A stretch of 64,000 bases of DNA from CAYVTD01 sp964454445 (lineage in GTDB: Bacteria > Bacteroidota > Ignavibacteria > Kapaibacteriales > UBA2268). Below, one piece after another: positions 46,087 through 55,600 of the stretch. The DNA lies in NCBI GenBank assembly GCA_964454445.1, contig CAYVTD010000005.1:1-64000 (forward strand), in the 5' to 3' direction. The position numbers and the translations under genes are program-made. The notes under the pieces are model-generated. The model was not told the DNA's origin. It did no database searches and worked only from the letters and a program-made list of their open reading frames with translations. The first letter of the stretch is position 1. Each line of letters begins with the position of its first letter.

Positions 46087-46153
46087 GAACAGACAAGGAT
46101 GTCTGTCCTACTAAATCCATATTAACGAGTAGCTCAGGCATCCTTGCCTGAGA
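46087..46153. repeat. Pair of inverted palindromes, REP-like element
   Basis: Two hairpins follow fliI. The first is ACAGACA-AGGA-TGTCTGT (46089-46106) and the second CTCAGGCA-TCCT-TGCCTGAG (46133-46152). The second arm (46128-46153) is close to the reverse complement of the first (46087-46112), sharing AGTAG..CAG.CATCCTTG.CTG; the base changes in the stems are paired, so both hairpins survive. The loops AGGA and TCCT are complementary. This resembles the inverted pairs of bacterial REP elements. No T run follows, so a plain terminator is less likely. Confidence 0.55.
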
Positions 46154-46296
46154 AATCTCTTTAAAAAAACACTTGCAATAGCCTTTCATTTAATTGATAT
46201 AAATATCTTAGCTACAAGCTAAAAAAATTATTTTCAAAAAATTATATAAAAAATGCTATTTTTATAGTTTATTGAAGTGAAAATTTTATAAAACAA

Positions 46297-47466
46297 ATGG
46301 ATAGAATGATAATAGTAATTCTTTTAGGATTTCTTGTAGTTTCCTTTTTAAACGGTTGTGGCGAAGGGCAAGATACTAATAATAACAAAAAAGAACCGGA
46401 ATTGACGCAAGAGCAACTTGATTCGATAGCTCTCGAAAAAGAATTTGCTAACTGTGACACTTTTCCTGTTATTAATTATAAGACATTTAAAATTAGAGAC
46501 CTAGCCCAGCTGCGGGAAATACAAAATGAATACCGCTATTCTGAAGGAAACGAATGGAAAAATAAAGCGTTAATCACACTTAACAGGAAAGAACTGGGCT
46601 TTTTCAGAGTTGGAAGAAATGTAGTAATACCCGACACAATCATCGATGATATGCGTGCTTATTCGGTTTTCCCACAATGCTACAAAGGCGCGGTTAATTT
46701 GCCTAAATTGATAATGGTTTCTAATGCTTATCAATGTTATGCTTGTTATGAATATGGATATCTTGTTCGTTTTGCGGCTGCCAATACGGGCAAAGAGCGA
46801 ACGCCGACTTTCCCTGGCAGATACTCACTAGTTTGGAAGGCGCTTGAGAGGCGTTCCTCGCTTGATAGCAACTGGGTGATGCCTTATACTTGGAACTTTC
46901 ATGAATATGCAGGCAATGCTTTCCACAAATTTGTTATGCCGGGTTATGCGGTATCTCATTCTTGTGTTCGTCAATTTATGTCCGACGCGAAATGGCTTTA
47001 CGACTGGGGCGATGCAGCCAAGAGAAATAATGGGAAATGGGTACCAAATTCAGGCACACCGGTTATTATATTGGGAACGTTCGATTTTGAACGCAAAGAA
47101 GGGGCTGTTTGGCACGATTTGAAATCGAACAAAGACGGTATAATCGAATTGCCACTGGATCCAATGGCTGTCGAAGAGGCGCTAATTCCTTGGGTGCAAA
47201 TCCCAGACGGAAGCAAAGCAAGCATACCAAACAAATCTCGCTTTATATATGCAGAAGATACTCTCCGCGCAAGAGGTATTATTCGCAAGGGAGTAAGTCT
47301 TATCAAAACTGTTGATTTCAATAAAATAAGAAGAGATAAAGCAACACGGGAATATAAAAAGAAGCAAGAAGAAGAAATGAAGCGTATTGAAGAGCTAAAA
47401 TTGCCTGAATCTCAAGAAAGCAGCACCGGCGGAAGCAAATCAGTTCTGCCCAAGCTTAGTCCATGA
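46297..47466 (+). CDS. YkuD-type L,D-transpeptidase lipoprotein
   Basis: A 389-residue exported protein. The lipoprotein signal (1-21, ending FLNGC) predicts membrane anchoring. The catalytic motif of L,D-transpeptidases is near residue 210: H210 in FHKFVMPGYAV and S-H221-S-C223-V-R, with Ser in place of the usual Gly before the nucleophilic Cys. Such enzymes cross-link peptidoglycan or attach lipoproteins to it. After the catalytic domain there is a Lys/Glu-rich helical tail of about 60 residues. It is a single gene between the palindromic element and recA. Confidence 0.8.
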   Translation: MDRMIIVILLGFLVVSFLNGCGEGQDTNNNKKEPELTQEQLDSIALEKEFANCDTFPVINYKTFKIRDLAQLREIQNEYRYSEGNEWKNKALITLNRKELGFFRVGRNVVIPDTIIDDMRAYSVFPQCYKGAVNLPKLIMVSNAYQCYACYEYGYLVRFAAANTGKERTPTFPGRYSLVWKALERRSSLDSNWVMPYTWNFHEYAGNAFHKFVMPGYAVSHSCVRQFMSDAKWLYDWGDAAKRNNGKWVPNSGTPVIILGTFDFERKEGAVWHDLKSNKDGIIELPLDPMAVEEALIPWVQIPDGSKASIPNKSRFIYAEDTLRARGIIRKGVSLIKTVDFNKIRRDKATREYKKKQEEEMKRIEELKLPESQESSTGGSKSVLPKLSP

Positions 47467-47572
47467 ACTCAATAGTTACGCTTTTGTGGCGTCTCTTTTC
47501 GATGAATAGTTTAGTAACTTATAAATTTTTAATAAAAATAAATATGTTTCAAAATTAGTTAGAACAGACAAA

Positions 47573-48685
47573 ATGAAAAAGAAGGAAACCGAAAACTCAG
47601 CTGAAAATCAGGAAGTATCAGAAAGCAAGATAAACCCGGAAAAACTCAAAGCATTGCAAATAGCAATGGACCAAATAGACAAACAGCATGGCAAAGGTTC
47701 GATAATGAGATTAAACGACCGGGCAGTTGTCAAAGTCGATGCTATACCTACTGGTTGTCTTTCTTTAGATGCTGCTATCGGTATTGGTGGCGTGCCTCGG
47801 GGCAGAATCATAGAGATTTATGGTCCAGAATCATCAGGAAAAACAACAATCTGCCTCCACGTAATAGCTGAAGCTCAAAAAATGGATGGTTTAGCGGCTT
47901 TCATCGATACTGAACATGCCCTTGACATCAATTATGCACAACGGCTTGGAATAGATTTGAATAATTTATTGCTTTCGCAGCCTGAGTTTGGCGAGCAGGC
48001 ACTAGACATTGTCGAAACACTTGTTCGCAGTGGCGCTCTTGACGTTATTGTAATCGACTCGGTGGCGGCTTTGACACCTCGCGTTGAAATCGAGGGCGAT
48101 ATGGGCGACGCTCAGATGGGTTCGCAGGCTCGATTGATGTCTCAAGCGATGAGAAAGCTAAACGCCGCTATCGGCAAATCTAAAACAACTGTTATGTTTA
48201 CAAATCAGTTACGCAGCAAAATCGGCGTTGTCTATGGCAATCCTGAAACAACAACTGGCGGCAATGCCTTGAAGTTTTATGCTTCAGTTAGAATCGATAT
48301 TCGCCGCAAGGACGTAATAAAAGACGGGCAGGAAATAGTTGGTAACCGTGTTCGCTGCAAAATTGCTAAAAACAAAGTAGCTCCGCCTTTTAAAGAAGTC
48401 GAATTTGACATAATGTACAATGAAGGAATTTCTAAAGTCGGGGATATGATTGATGTTGGCACCGAATATGGCATTATTTCAAAAAGCGGCTCCTGGTTTA
48501 CTTTCAATGGAGAAAGAGTGCAAGGACGCGATGGTCTGAGAAAATTGCTCGATGCAGACCCGAAACTCAAAGATTTGCTTGAACAAAAAGTTCGTGATGC
48601 CATTACGCCTAATGCAAAAACAGAAAAAGAAGATAATGCAGCTCCGGAAGATACTGTTGTCGAAATCAAAATGGAAAACGAATAA
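47573..48685 (+). CDS. recA: Recombinase RecA
   Basis: DNA strand-exchange protein of homologous recombination and the SOS response. Walker A is GPESSGKTT, and the following [24 protein letters not shown], and [26 protein letters not shown] motifs are all intact. The C-terminal tail is acidic. The 370 residues include a slightly long N-terminus (first 25 residues polar). The stop codon TAA overlaps the first codon of recX. No LexA-box-like dyad was recognised upstream. Confidence 0.98.
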   Translation: MKKKETENSAENQEVSESKINPEKLKALQIAMDQIDKQHGKGSIMRLNDRAVVKVDAIPTGCLSLDAAIGIGGVPRGRIIEIYGPESSGKTTICLHVIAEAQKMDGLAAFIDTEHALDINYAQRLGIDLNNLLLSQPEFGEQALDIVETLVRSGALDVIVIDSVAALTPRVEIEGDMGDAQMGSQARLMSQAMRKLNAAIGKSKTTVMFTNQLRSKIGVVYGNPETTTGGNALKFYASVRIDIRRKDVIKDGQEIVGNRVRCKIAKNKVAPPFKEVEFDIMYNEGISKVGDMIDVGTEYGIISKSGSWFTFNGERVQGRDGLRKLLDADPKLKDLLEQKVRDAITPNAKTEKEDNAAPEDTVVEIKMENE

Positions 48686-49314
48686 AGATTATTTCCATAA
48701 ATGCCGCCAAGAAAAAGTCGAATTGCTTTGTTAATTTCGACAATGGCGAGTATTTGCTCCTTAATCTCGACATTGTTTTGAAATATGCTCTTCGCAAGGA
48801 TATGCCGATAGATGACGAGATGCTCAAAAAAATAAAAAATGAGCAAGAGCTAATAAACGCAAAGCAAGCGGCATACAATTTTGTAAGTTATAAACCGAGA
48901 ACAAAAAAGCAAATTACCGACAAGCTAAAAGAAAAGGGATTTGGTGAGGAAGCAATTGCAAGTTCTCTTGACTTTTTAAGTGAGTTTTCCCTTTACGACG
49001 ACAGACGATTCGCGAAAATGTTCATCAAAGATTTTTTGCAAAAGAAGCCATCAGGCAAACCACGCTTAATACAGGAATTATTTAAGAGGGGAGTACCAGG
49101 AAGTATTATTGAAGAAATTATAGAAAGTTTTTTGCCTGTAAAAGACAATCTTTCACTGGCTCGTCTTGTTACTGAGAAAAAGTTAAGGACAACAGCGTAT
49201 AAGTCAATCGAAAAACAAAGATCGTCGCTAATTTCTTATTTACAAAGGCAGGGTTTCGATTGGGATACAATAAAAGCTATTTTAAGTGAGTATTTTGATA
49301 ATAACAAGGTTTGA
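48682..49314 (+). CDS. recX: Regulatory protein RecX, apparent ATA start
   Basis: Small helical modulator of RecA filaments. Motifs such as [33 protein letters not shown] and [14 protein letters not shown] are typical. The longest frame with a standard start begins at a TTG (48754, 186 residues), but the reading frame upstream still encodes RecX-like residues ([13 protein letters not shown], then FVNFDNGEY). Without a standard codon, the natural start is ATA at 48682, in an ATAA overlap with the recA stop, where ATGA would be expected. With that start the protein has 210 residues. Either a rare start codon or a G-to-A change/assembly error explains this. Confidence 0.85.
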   Translation: MKIISINAAKKKSNCFVNFDNGEYLLLNLDIVLKYALRKDMPIDDEMLKKIKNEQELINAKQAAYNFVSYKPRTKKQITDKLKEKGFGEEAIASSLDFLSEFSLYDDRRFAKMFIKDFLQKKPSGKPRLIQELFKRGVPGSIIEEIIESFLPVKDNLSLARLVTEKKLRTTAYKSIEKQRSSLISYLQRQGFDWDTIKAILSEYFDNNKV

Positions 49315-49382
49315 ATTGTTTCGTCTCTGCAATTATCAGTTTTGTATATTATTTAGATTATTAATTATTTGGAAAAACTGTT

Positions 49383-50171
49383 ATGCCTTACTCATTAATG
49401 AAAAAAACAATAATCATATTAATTGCATTATTCCTCGCAATAACAAATACATATTCGTTTGACAATGGCGAGGAACTGCAAAAAGCGGCTTGGGAAGGTA
49501 ATCTTGTCGCAGTGAAATCAATTTTGTCAAGTGGAATAAATCCCGATACTACTCTGGAAAAAGGCGGCTTCACAGCTCTTATTTTTGCTTCAGCCCGAGG
49601 CAACTATGATATATGCCAAGAGCTTATTGCAAAGGGAGCAAACGTTAATTACAGTTCGGCAGATGGAAAAACTCCCATCATAGCCCTTGCAGAAGGAGAA
49701 TCGGACAATATTCAAATAGCACGGCTGTTATTAAACAATGGTGCAAAAATTAATGCCAAAGCAATCGATGGAGCAACAGCCTTTACAGCTGCTTTTATGC
49801 GTTCGCTTGGTGGTAATCATACTGCACTTCTTGAGTTTTTTATTAAAAATGGGGCAAACATCAACGAAAAATTGTTTAGTAGCGATAATGTTGGATTGGC
49901 GCCGCTCCATCTTGCTGCTAACTCTGGTAATACTGAATTACTCAATTTTTTATTGGATAATGGTGCTGAAGTCGATATTAAAAATGTATCTGACGAGACA
50001 CCGCTTATTCTTGCTGTAAAAGCGAATAACACATCAACTGCTCAAATTCTAATAAAAAAAGGTGCCGATAAGAATATAAAAGACAAAAGTGGAAATAGCG
50101 CATATACCATTGCTTTAGATAACGGCAGCGCTGCCATTCAAGAATTGTTTGATATTAATACCAATAAATAA
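49383..50171 (+). CDS. Secreted ankyrin-repeat protein
   Basis: A 262-residue protein with an N-terminal signal peptide (about 6-25) followed by ankyrin repeats: KGGFTALIFASARGNYDICQELIAKGANVNY, ADGKTPIIALAEGE, NVGLAPLHLAANSGNTELLNFLLDNGAEVD and DETPLILAVKANNTSTAQILIKKGADKN. Ankyrin repeats bind other proteins; the partner, presumably periplasmic, is unknown. The ATG at 49383 or the one five codons later (49398) could start the protein. It ends 52 bases before coaBC. Confidence 0.85.
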   Translation: MPYSLMKKTIIILIALFLAITNTYSFDNGEELQKAAWEGNLVAVKSILSSGINPDTTLEKGGFTALIFASARGNYDICQELIAKGANVNYSSADGKTPIIALAEGESDNIQIARLLLNNGAKINAKAIDGATAFTAAFMRSLGGNHTALLEFFIKNGANINEKLFSSDNVGLAPLHLAANSGNTELLNFLLDNGAEVDIKNVSDETPLILAVKANNTSTAQILIKKGADKNIKDKSGNSAYTIALDNGSAAIQELFDINTNK

Positions 50172-50223
50172 TCTGTTTCTTGTAAATTTTCCTCATAATT
50201 TAATAATAAAACAATCCATTCTA

Positions 50224-51627
50224 ATGCCTTACAACAACCTAAAAAGCAAGAAAATTTTAGTTGGCACTACTGGTTCGATAGCCGCATATAAAACGCCCTT
50301 ATTAATTCGTGAATTAATTAAATCAGGTGCCGAAGCAAGAGCAATTTTAAGTCCGTCTGCTTCGCATTTTGTAAGCCGTCTTACTTTGGAAAACCTTACC
50401 CGCTATCCTGTCCCCATCGAAATGTTCGAACGAGACGCTCAATCAGGTGGTGCATGGCATATCGAATTGGCTCATTGGTGCGATTTGATGATTATTGCTC
50501 CTTGCTCGGCGGCTACTTTAGGGCGGCTCGCAAATGGAATTTTTGATACAGCCCTATCAACTGTGGCGGCTGCTTTGCCGCAAAATATCCCTTTACTTAT
50601 CGCACCGGCTATGGATAGCGTGATGTGGCTTAATCCTGCAACCCAGAATAATATTAAGATTTTAAAATCTTATGGAGCTATTATCATTCCTCCCGATAAT
50701 GGGCAACTTTCCAGCGGGCTTATCGGTCCCGGGCGGCTTCCTGAAATTCCTGTTCTAATGGAATATCTATCTAATTATATCAATTTTGTTCCTGAGCGTC
50801 ATCTTAAATCTGTTGATTTCAATATTGTTGATGAATCTAATAATCAGGAAAGCTCGAAAAACATCGAAGAAATCCTTCAAAGACCCCTCAATCCACTGCA
50901 AGACACTATTGAAAAAGATGCTTGGCAAGCAGAGTTGGAATTTGAAAACCTTAAGCAGAATTTTTTGTTGAAAGAAATTAATCTTAAGGGTAAAAAAGTT
51001 ATGGTAAGCGCCGGTCCTACTTATGAAAAAATTGATGATATCCGCTTCATCGCCAACCATTCTTCCGGGAAAATGGGTTTTGCGATTGCTGCTGCTGCAC
51101 GCTCGGCTGGCGCAAGCGTTACGCTTATAGCTGGACCAGTGAAACTCGAGACGCCACCAGAGGTTAATCGCATTGATGTTGTTTCTGCCGACGATATGTA
51201 TGCTGCAGCTTTTCGTGAGTTTCAAGATGCTGATATTGCCATTCTTGCCGCCGCAGTTGCAGATTTTATGCCGGCAAATCCACATAATGGCAAGATTAAA
51301 AAATCTGTTACTGGAAATTCATTGACGCTTGAACTCGTTCAAACAAAAGATATACTTGCCAGCTTGGCTTCAATTAAAAAACAAGACCAAGTCCTTGTAG
51401 GATTTGCCCTTGAAGTAGATAATGAATTGGAAAATGCCCGAAAAAAATTGTTTGAAAAGAATTGCGATATGATGGTTTTAAATTCCGCAAACAAACCTGA
51501 TAGCGGATTTGAAGGGGATAAAAATACAATTACAATTCTTAAAAAATCTGGTTATACTAAAGAATATCCACCAATGAGCAAATCTCAATGTAGCTTGATT
51601 ATTCTAAAAGAAGCGATAGCTATTTAG
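50224..51627 (+). CDS. coaBC: Bifunctional phosphopantothenoylcysteine synthase/decarboxylase
   Basis: Coenzyme A biosynthesis enzyme. The N-terminal FMN-dependent CoaC domain shows ILVGTTGSIAAYKTP, WCDLMIIAPCSAATLGRLANG and IAPAMDSVMW. The C-terminal CoaB ligase shows KVMVSAGPTYEKIDDIRFIANHSSGKMGFAIA and AAVADFMPA. I start at the ATG at 50224 (467 residues); the frame also extends into the ankyrin gene from a TTG, which is unlikely. An insertion of about 60 polar residues lies between the domains (about 190-250). It is convergent with trxB. Confidence 0.95.
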   Translation: MPYNNLKSKKILVGTTGSIAAYKTPLLIRELIKSGAEARAILSPSASHFVSRLTLENLTRYPVPIEMFERDAQSGGAWHIELAHWCDLMIIAPCSAATLGRLANGIFDTALSTVAAALPQNIPLLIAPAMDSVMWLNPATQNNIKILKSYGAIIIPPDNGQLSSGLIGPGRLPEIPVLMEYLSNYINFVPERHLKSVDFNIVDESNNQESSKNIEEILQRPLNPLQDTIEKDAWQAELEFENLKQNFLLKEINLKGKKVMVSAGPTYEKIDDIRFIANHSSGKMGFAIAAAARSAGASVTLIAGPVKLETPPEVNRIDVVSADDMYAAAFREFQDADIAILAAAVADFMPANPHNGKIKKSVTGNSLTLELVQTKDILASLASIKKQDQVLVGFALEVDNELENARKKLFEKNCDMMVLNSANKPDSGFEGDKNTITILKKSGYTKEYPPMSKSQCSLIILKEAIAI

Positions 51628-51644
51628 TTTTTATTAAAAAAGTA

Positions 51645-52589
51645 TTATCTGTGCTCGTTGAGCCATCTTTCGGCATCGATAGCCGCCATACAACCGCTTC
51701 CAGCCGCTGTAATTGCCTGACGATAGACGTGATCTTGCACGTCGCCGCAAGCGAAAACGCCGGGAATATTAGTATAAGTAGATTTGCCCTTTGTGATTAA
51801 ATATTTGTTTTCGTCCATATCGAGTACACCTTCGAAAAGCGTGGTGTTTGGCACGTGTCCGATAGCATAGAAAACTCCATCGGTCGGATAAACCTTCATT
51901 TTGCCAGTTACTGTGTTCTTAACATTTATAGCGGTCAGTCGTTTGATGCCTCTTTCCTCTTCACCAAGGAATTCTTCGATAACCGAATCGAGTAGAAAAT
52001 CGATTTTTGGATTGTTTTGCGCTCTTTCAAGCATCACTTGCGAAGCGCGGAAGCCTTGTCTGCGATGGATAACTGTAACGGAACTGGCAAAATGAGTGAG
52101 ATACATTGCTTCTTCCATTGCGGTATCGCCACCACCGACAACAAAAATTTTCAAGCCGCGATAGAAAAAACCATCACAAGTAGCGCAAGCGGAAATACCA
52201 AAACCCCAATAAGTGTCAGAACCTTTGTTGTTGAGTCTTCTTGCAGTTGCACCTGTTGCTATGATAACAGCATCGGAGGTGTAAATCTTGTCTCTTTCGG
52301 TCTTAATTGTGAAGGGTCGTTTGCTTAGGTCTGCCTCGACAACAGTTTCATAAATCGATTTGGCACCGAATTTATTTGCTTGTTTGCGAAAAAGTTCAGT
52401 TATTTCAGGTCCTTGCACTCCTTCTGGAAAACCTGGATAGTTCTCGACTTCTGTTGTTATTGTCAATTGTCCGCCGGGTTGTGTTCCTTCGAATATCACT
52501 ACGTCAAGATTTGCCCTCGAAGCATATAAGCCAGCGGTAAAGCCTGCCGGTCCTGAGCCAATAATAATTACATCATGATGTTCAGCCAT
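51645..52589 (-). CDS. trxB: Thioredoxin reductase
   Basis: NADPH-dependent flavoenzyme that reduces thioredoxin. FAD-binding GSGPAGFTAGLYASRA is near the start, the redox-active pair is CATC in SACATCDGFFYRG, the NADPH-binding site is VVGGGDTAMEEA, and the C-terminal FAD motif is VFACGDVQDHVYRQAITAAGSGCMAAIDAERWL. The 314 residues are full length. It starts at the ATG at 52589 and is followed by nothing on its strand; coaBC converges on it. Confidence 0.97.
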   Translation of the reverse strand: MAEHHDVIIIGSGPAGFTAGLYASRANLDVVIFEGTQPGGQLTITTEVENYPGFPEGVQGPEITELFRKQANKFGAKSIYETVVEADLSKRPFTIKTERDKIYTSDAVIIATGATARRLNNKGSDTYWGFGISACATCDGFFYRGLKIFVVGGGDTAMEEAMYLTHFASSVTVIHRRQGFRASQVMLERAQNNPKIDFLLDSVIEEFLGEEERGIKRLTAINVKNTVTGKMKVYPTDGVFYAIGHVPNTTLFEGVLDMDENKYLITKGKSTYTNIPGVFACGDVQDHVYRQAITAAGSGCMAAIDAERWLNEHR

Positions 52590-52625
52590 TTAATACATTC
52601 CTTTTTTAAACAAAAAATATGTTGG

Positions 52626-55600
52626 TTATTTTAACAAAACAATTTTCTCTAAAATATGGTTATTACCTGCATAAATTTTTACAAAATAGACACCTTGCGG
52701 CGATAGACCGCCTTTCCAATATGAGATATGAGTACCTTGATTGAGATAATCATCGACGAGAGTTTCGATTTCCTCGCCAAGAATATTGCAGATAACAATC
52801 TTTACATTGACTGATGTTTTTAAGTTGTATTGTATTTGTGTGAAATTAGTAAAAGGATTGGGTGAAACAGTCAAGTTTTCAATAATATTTGCCTCATCTT
52901 GGATTTCTTCGACTGATGTTGTCGCCTTGATGAAATGTCTGACCTCCGACCAAGGGCTGCTGCCGCCATCGTTCATACCTGCAACGCGCCAATAATAGGT
53001 TTTTCCATTTGCTAAGCCGACAAGTACATTTCGGTTATTTGTTAGCTTTTCCTTATCTGTGTGCATAATATGAAAATCCGGATCTTCTGCTGCTTGAAGA
53101 TGATAATAATATGAATTAGCTGAAGTTTGCCACTCGACGAAAGGTGCAACTTTCGCGACGGATTCGCCATTTGCTGGGGAGATAAGAAGAGGTGTTTCTG
53201 GTAGTGGAATTACTTTGAAAGAACGTATCTCAGACCAGGGACCACGTTCGCCCTCATTTGTGCCGCATACACGCCAGAAAAATGAGTTGCCTGCTGTAAG
53301 AGTATCTGTTTGTTTGTACGAAAGTTCGCTTATATTATTATTTTCTGCAATTAAATCCTCGAAATTTGCATCTTTGGCTATTTGAAGAGAGTATTTTGTT
53401 TCATATTGATAAATTGTGGTATATATAGATTTTTGCCAAGAAAATTGAGGCAAGGCACTTATGTCGGTAGAATCATTTTTTGGGGAAATTAAAATTGGCG
53501 CTTTGGGCAATGGCTTACCTGTCGTAAACGACCAAACGCTTGAAAATGCGGTGGTTTCTTCTCCTTTGGATGCTCTAACCCTCCAATAATAAGTTTTGTT
53601 TATGTTAATATCAATATTAATATCTGCCCCAAGTTCTGAACTATTGCCTTGAAAAATCATATTAGAAAAATCAGGTGTATCGGACAATTGTATAAAGTAA
53701 CTTTCAGCAGCACCTGACTCATACCATTCCAAGCGATTTTCTTTGAAATTGATAGCAAAATTTTGTGGTGATTTCAAAGCAGGAACCGTCAAGCGTCCTT
53801 CAATGGCATTGCCTTTATATTCGATAGTATATCGTCTATTAACCGGTAAATCGAATAAGCGATGGATCTGTCCATTGGGATAAATAATCACTAAGCTATC
53901 AATTTTTTCCGTTTTGCCCAAACCGAAGTGCATTTCCTTGCTGGATTGAGTGTTAAGCGAACCGGTGGCACTACCGGCAATATCGCGATAAAAAAGTTTT
54001 CCACCGGCATAACATATAACTTTCGAACCAAAAGCATCGTTTGAAACTTGATTCTGCGGGCTTCCAAGCAATCGGATTGCTACCCAGTCGCCTTTTCGGG
54101 GCAAGTCGTTGCGAAACAACTTGAAACTTTCTTGGTTGCTTGCGAAAATTAAATCGAGGTCTCCATCGAAATCATAATCGATGCGCCCAGGACACCAAGG
54201 CCCATGGTCAACAGTGCCATATAGCCAAGTAACATCTTGCAATTTATAATTGTTCTCTGGTCCGGTATTCAAATAAAGATGTCCAAGTCTATCAACACCA
54301 GCGCCCTTTGCATCGTAGGAAATCTGTCCATGGGCAAGATCGATATAGCCATCTAAATCGAGATCAAGCCAACAAACACCGGCATTCATTTCGAAGAATT
54401 TTAATCCCATATTTTTATGTACTTCTTCAAAATTATAATCGGGAGCACCGTTATTTTTAAAAATCAACGATGGGTTGGAAACAGCTCCTCGCCAATCTGG
54501 GTGTCCGAGATTTCCAACGCACAAATCAGGCAGCCCATCGTTGTTGAAATCGCCCCATTCAGCGCCCATTCCATGCCCATAATAGCCCATCTGCTGTGTA
54601 GGAACGCCTTGCACTCCTGTTGATGCCCCTACTTCTAGAAAAGTGCCATCTCCATTGTTTTTATAAAGATTATCCTTTACAAGGCGGTAGTTGGCAACAA
54701 AAATATCTTGTTTATTATCCTGATTGTAATCGACTGCACAAGCACCGTAGCAATCATAGAATCCTCCGCCAAAAGAAGTTCCAGCATTGTATGGCTCGCC
54801 AGCAGCAATACCTGCTGCGTCGGTAACTCGAGAGAAAGTGCCATTACCGTTGTTTTTCCATAATTCATCGGGGAAATATGCCTCAGGGTCGGAGCCTGCT
54901 CGATTGTTTGCAAGATACAAGTCGGGAAAGCCATCATTGTTGTAATCGACCCAAAGAGCAGTGATATTTGAATATGGATTGTGAATAGAATCGTTATTGA
55001 ATTTCGGATTTAGCCGGAAATCGACACTCGGATTAGGATAAGGAGGCAAAAAAGTTTTCGTTTGCTTTATAGGAACAAAAGTACCATTTTCATTAAGATA
55101 AATCTGATTACCGCTAATCATCTGCCTGAGGGCAACATCATAAGGTCCGTTTTTTATGGCATAAACATCGAGGTCGCCATCGTTGTCAAAATCAGCCCAA
55201 GCAGTTCCTCCGGCGACGATGCCAAGATCAACTTTTTTAAAAGTGCCATCACCGTTGTTTTCAAAATAATAACTACCGATTGCAATGTCATCGTAACCAT
55301 CATTGTTCCAATCGACAATGCTCATAGAGGTTGCACGGATAGGATTGCCTTTGCCATCATCTATGCCACTTTCCAAAATAACATTAGGCATTAATGGAGG
55401 AGGTGGAGGCAAGGAGCTGCCATAAGCATTTGGGTAATCATATTCGACTGCTATTCTTACCAAGTAATCACCTCCAGGATTATAATATTGACCTGGCCCA
55501 CCAAGGGAGTTTGTTCCATAAGGATCCATCAACCACGACCTCATTGGCGAGGATGTTCCATCATTGTCCAGGCCAAACCATGGTCCCGTCTTGTTTAACC

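Noticed and set aside
46133..46152. Simple intrinsic terminator of the flagellar operon
   Set aside because: The perfect hairpin is followed by mixed sequence and then an A run, without a T tract on either strand; the paired inverted copy points to a REP-like element instead.
46087..46153. Integron attC site
   Set aside because: No integrase, no conserved R/L box pattern and no gene cassettes nearby.
48754..49314. recX starting at TTG 48754
   Set aside because: RecX-like residues continue upstream in frame to the recA stop, so this start would cut off conserved sequence.
50767..51285. 172-codon minus-strand ORF inside coaBC
   Set aside because: Shadow of the ligase domain; composition is unnatural and there is no ribosome site.
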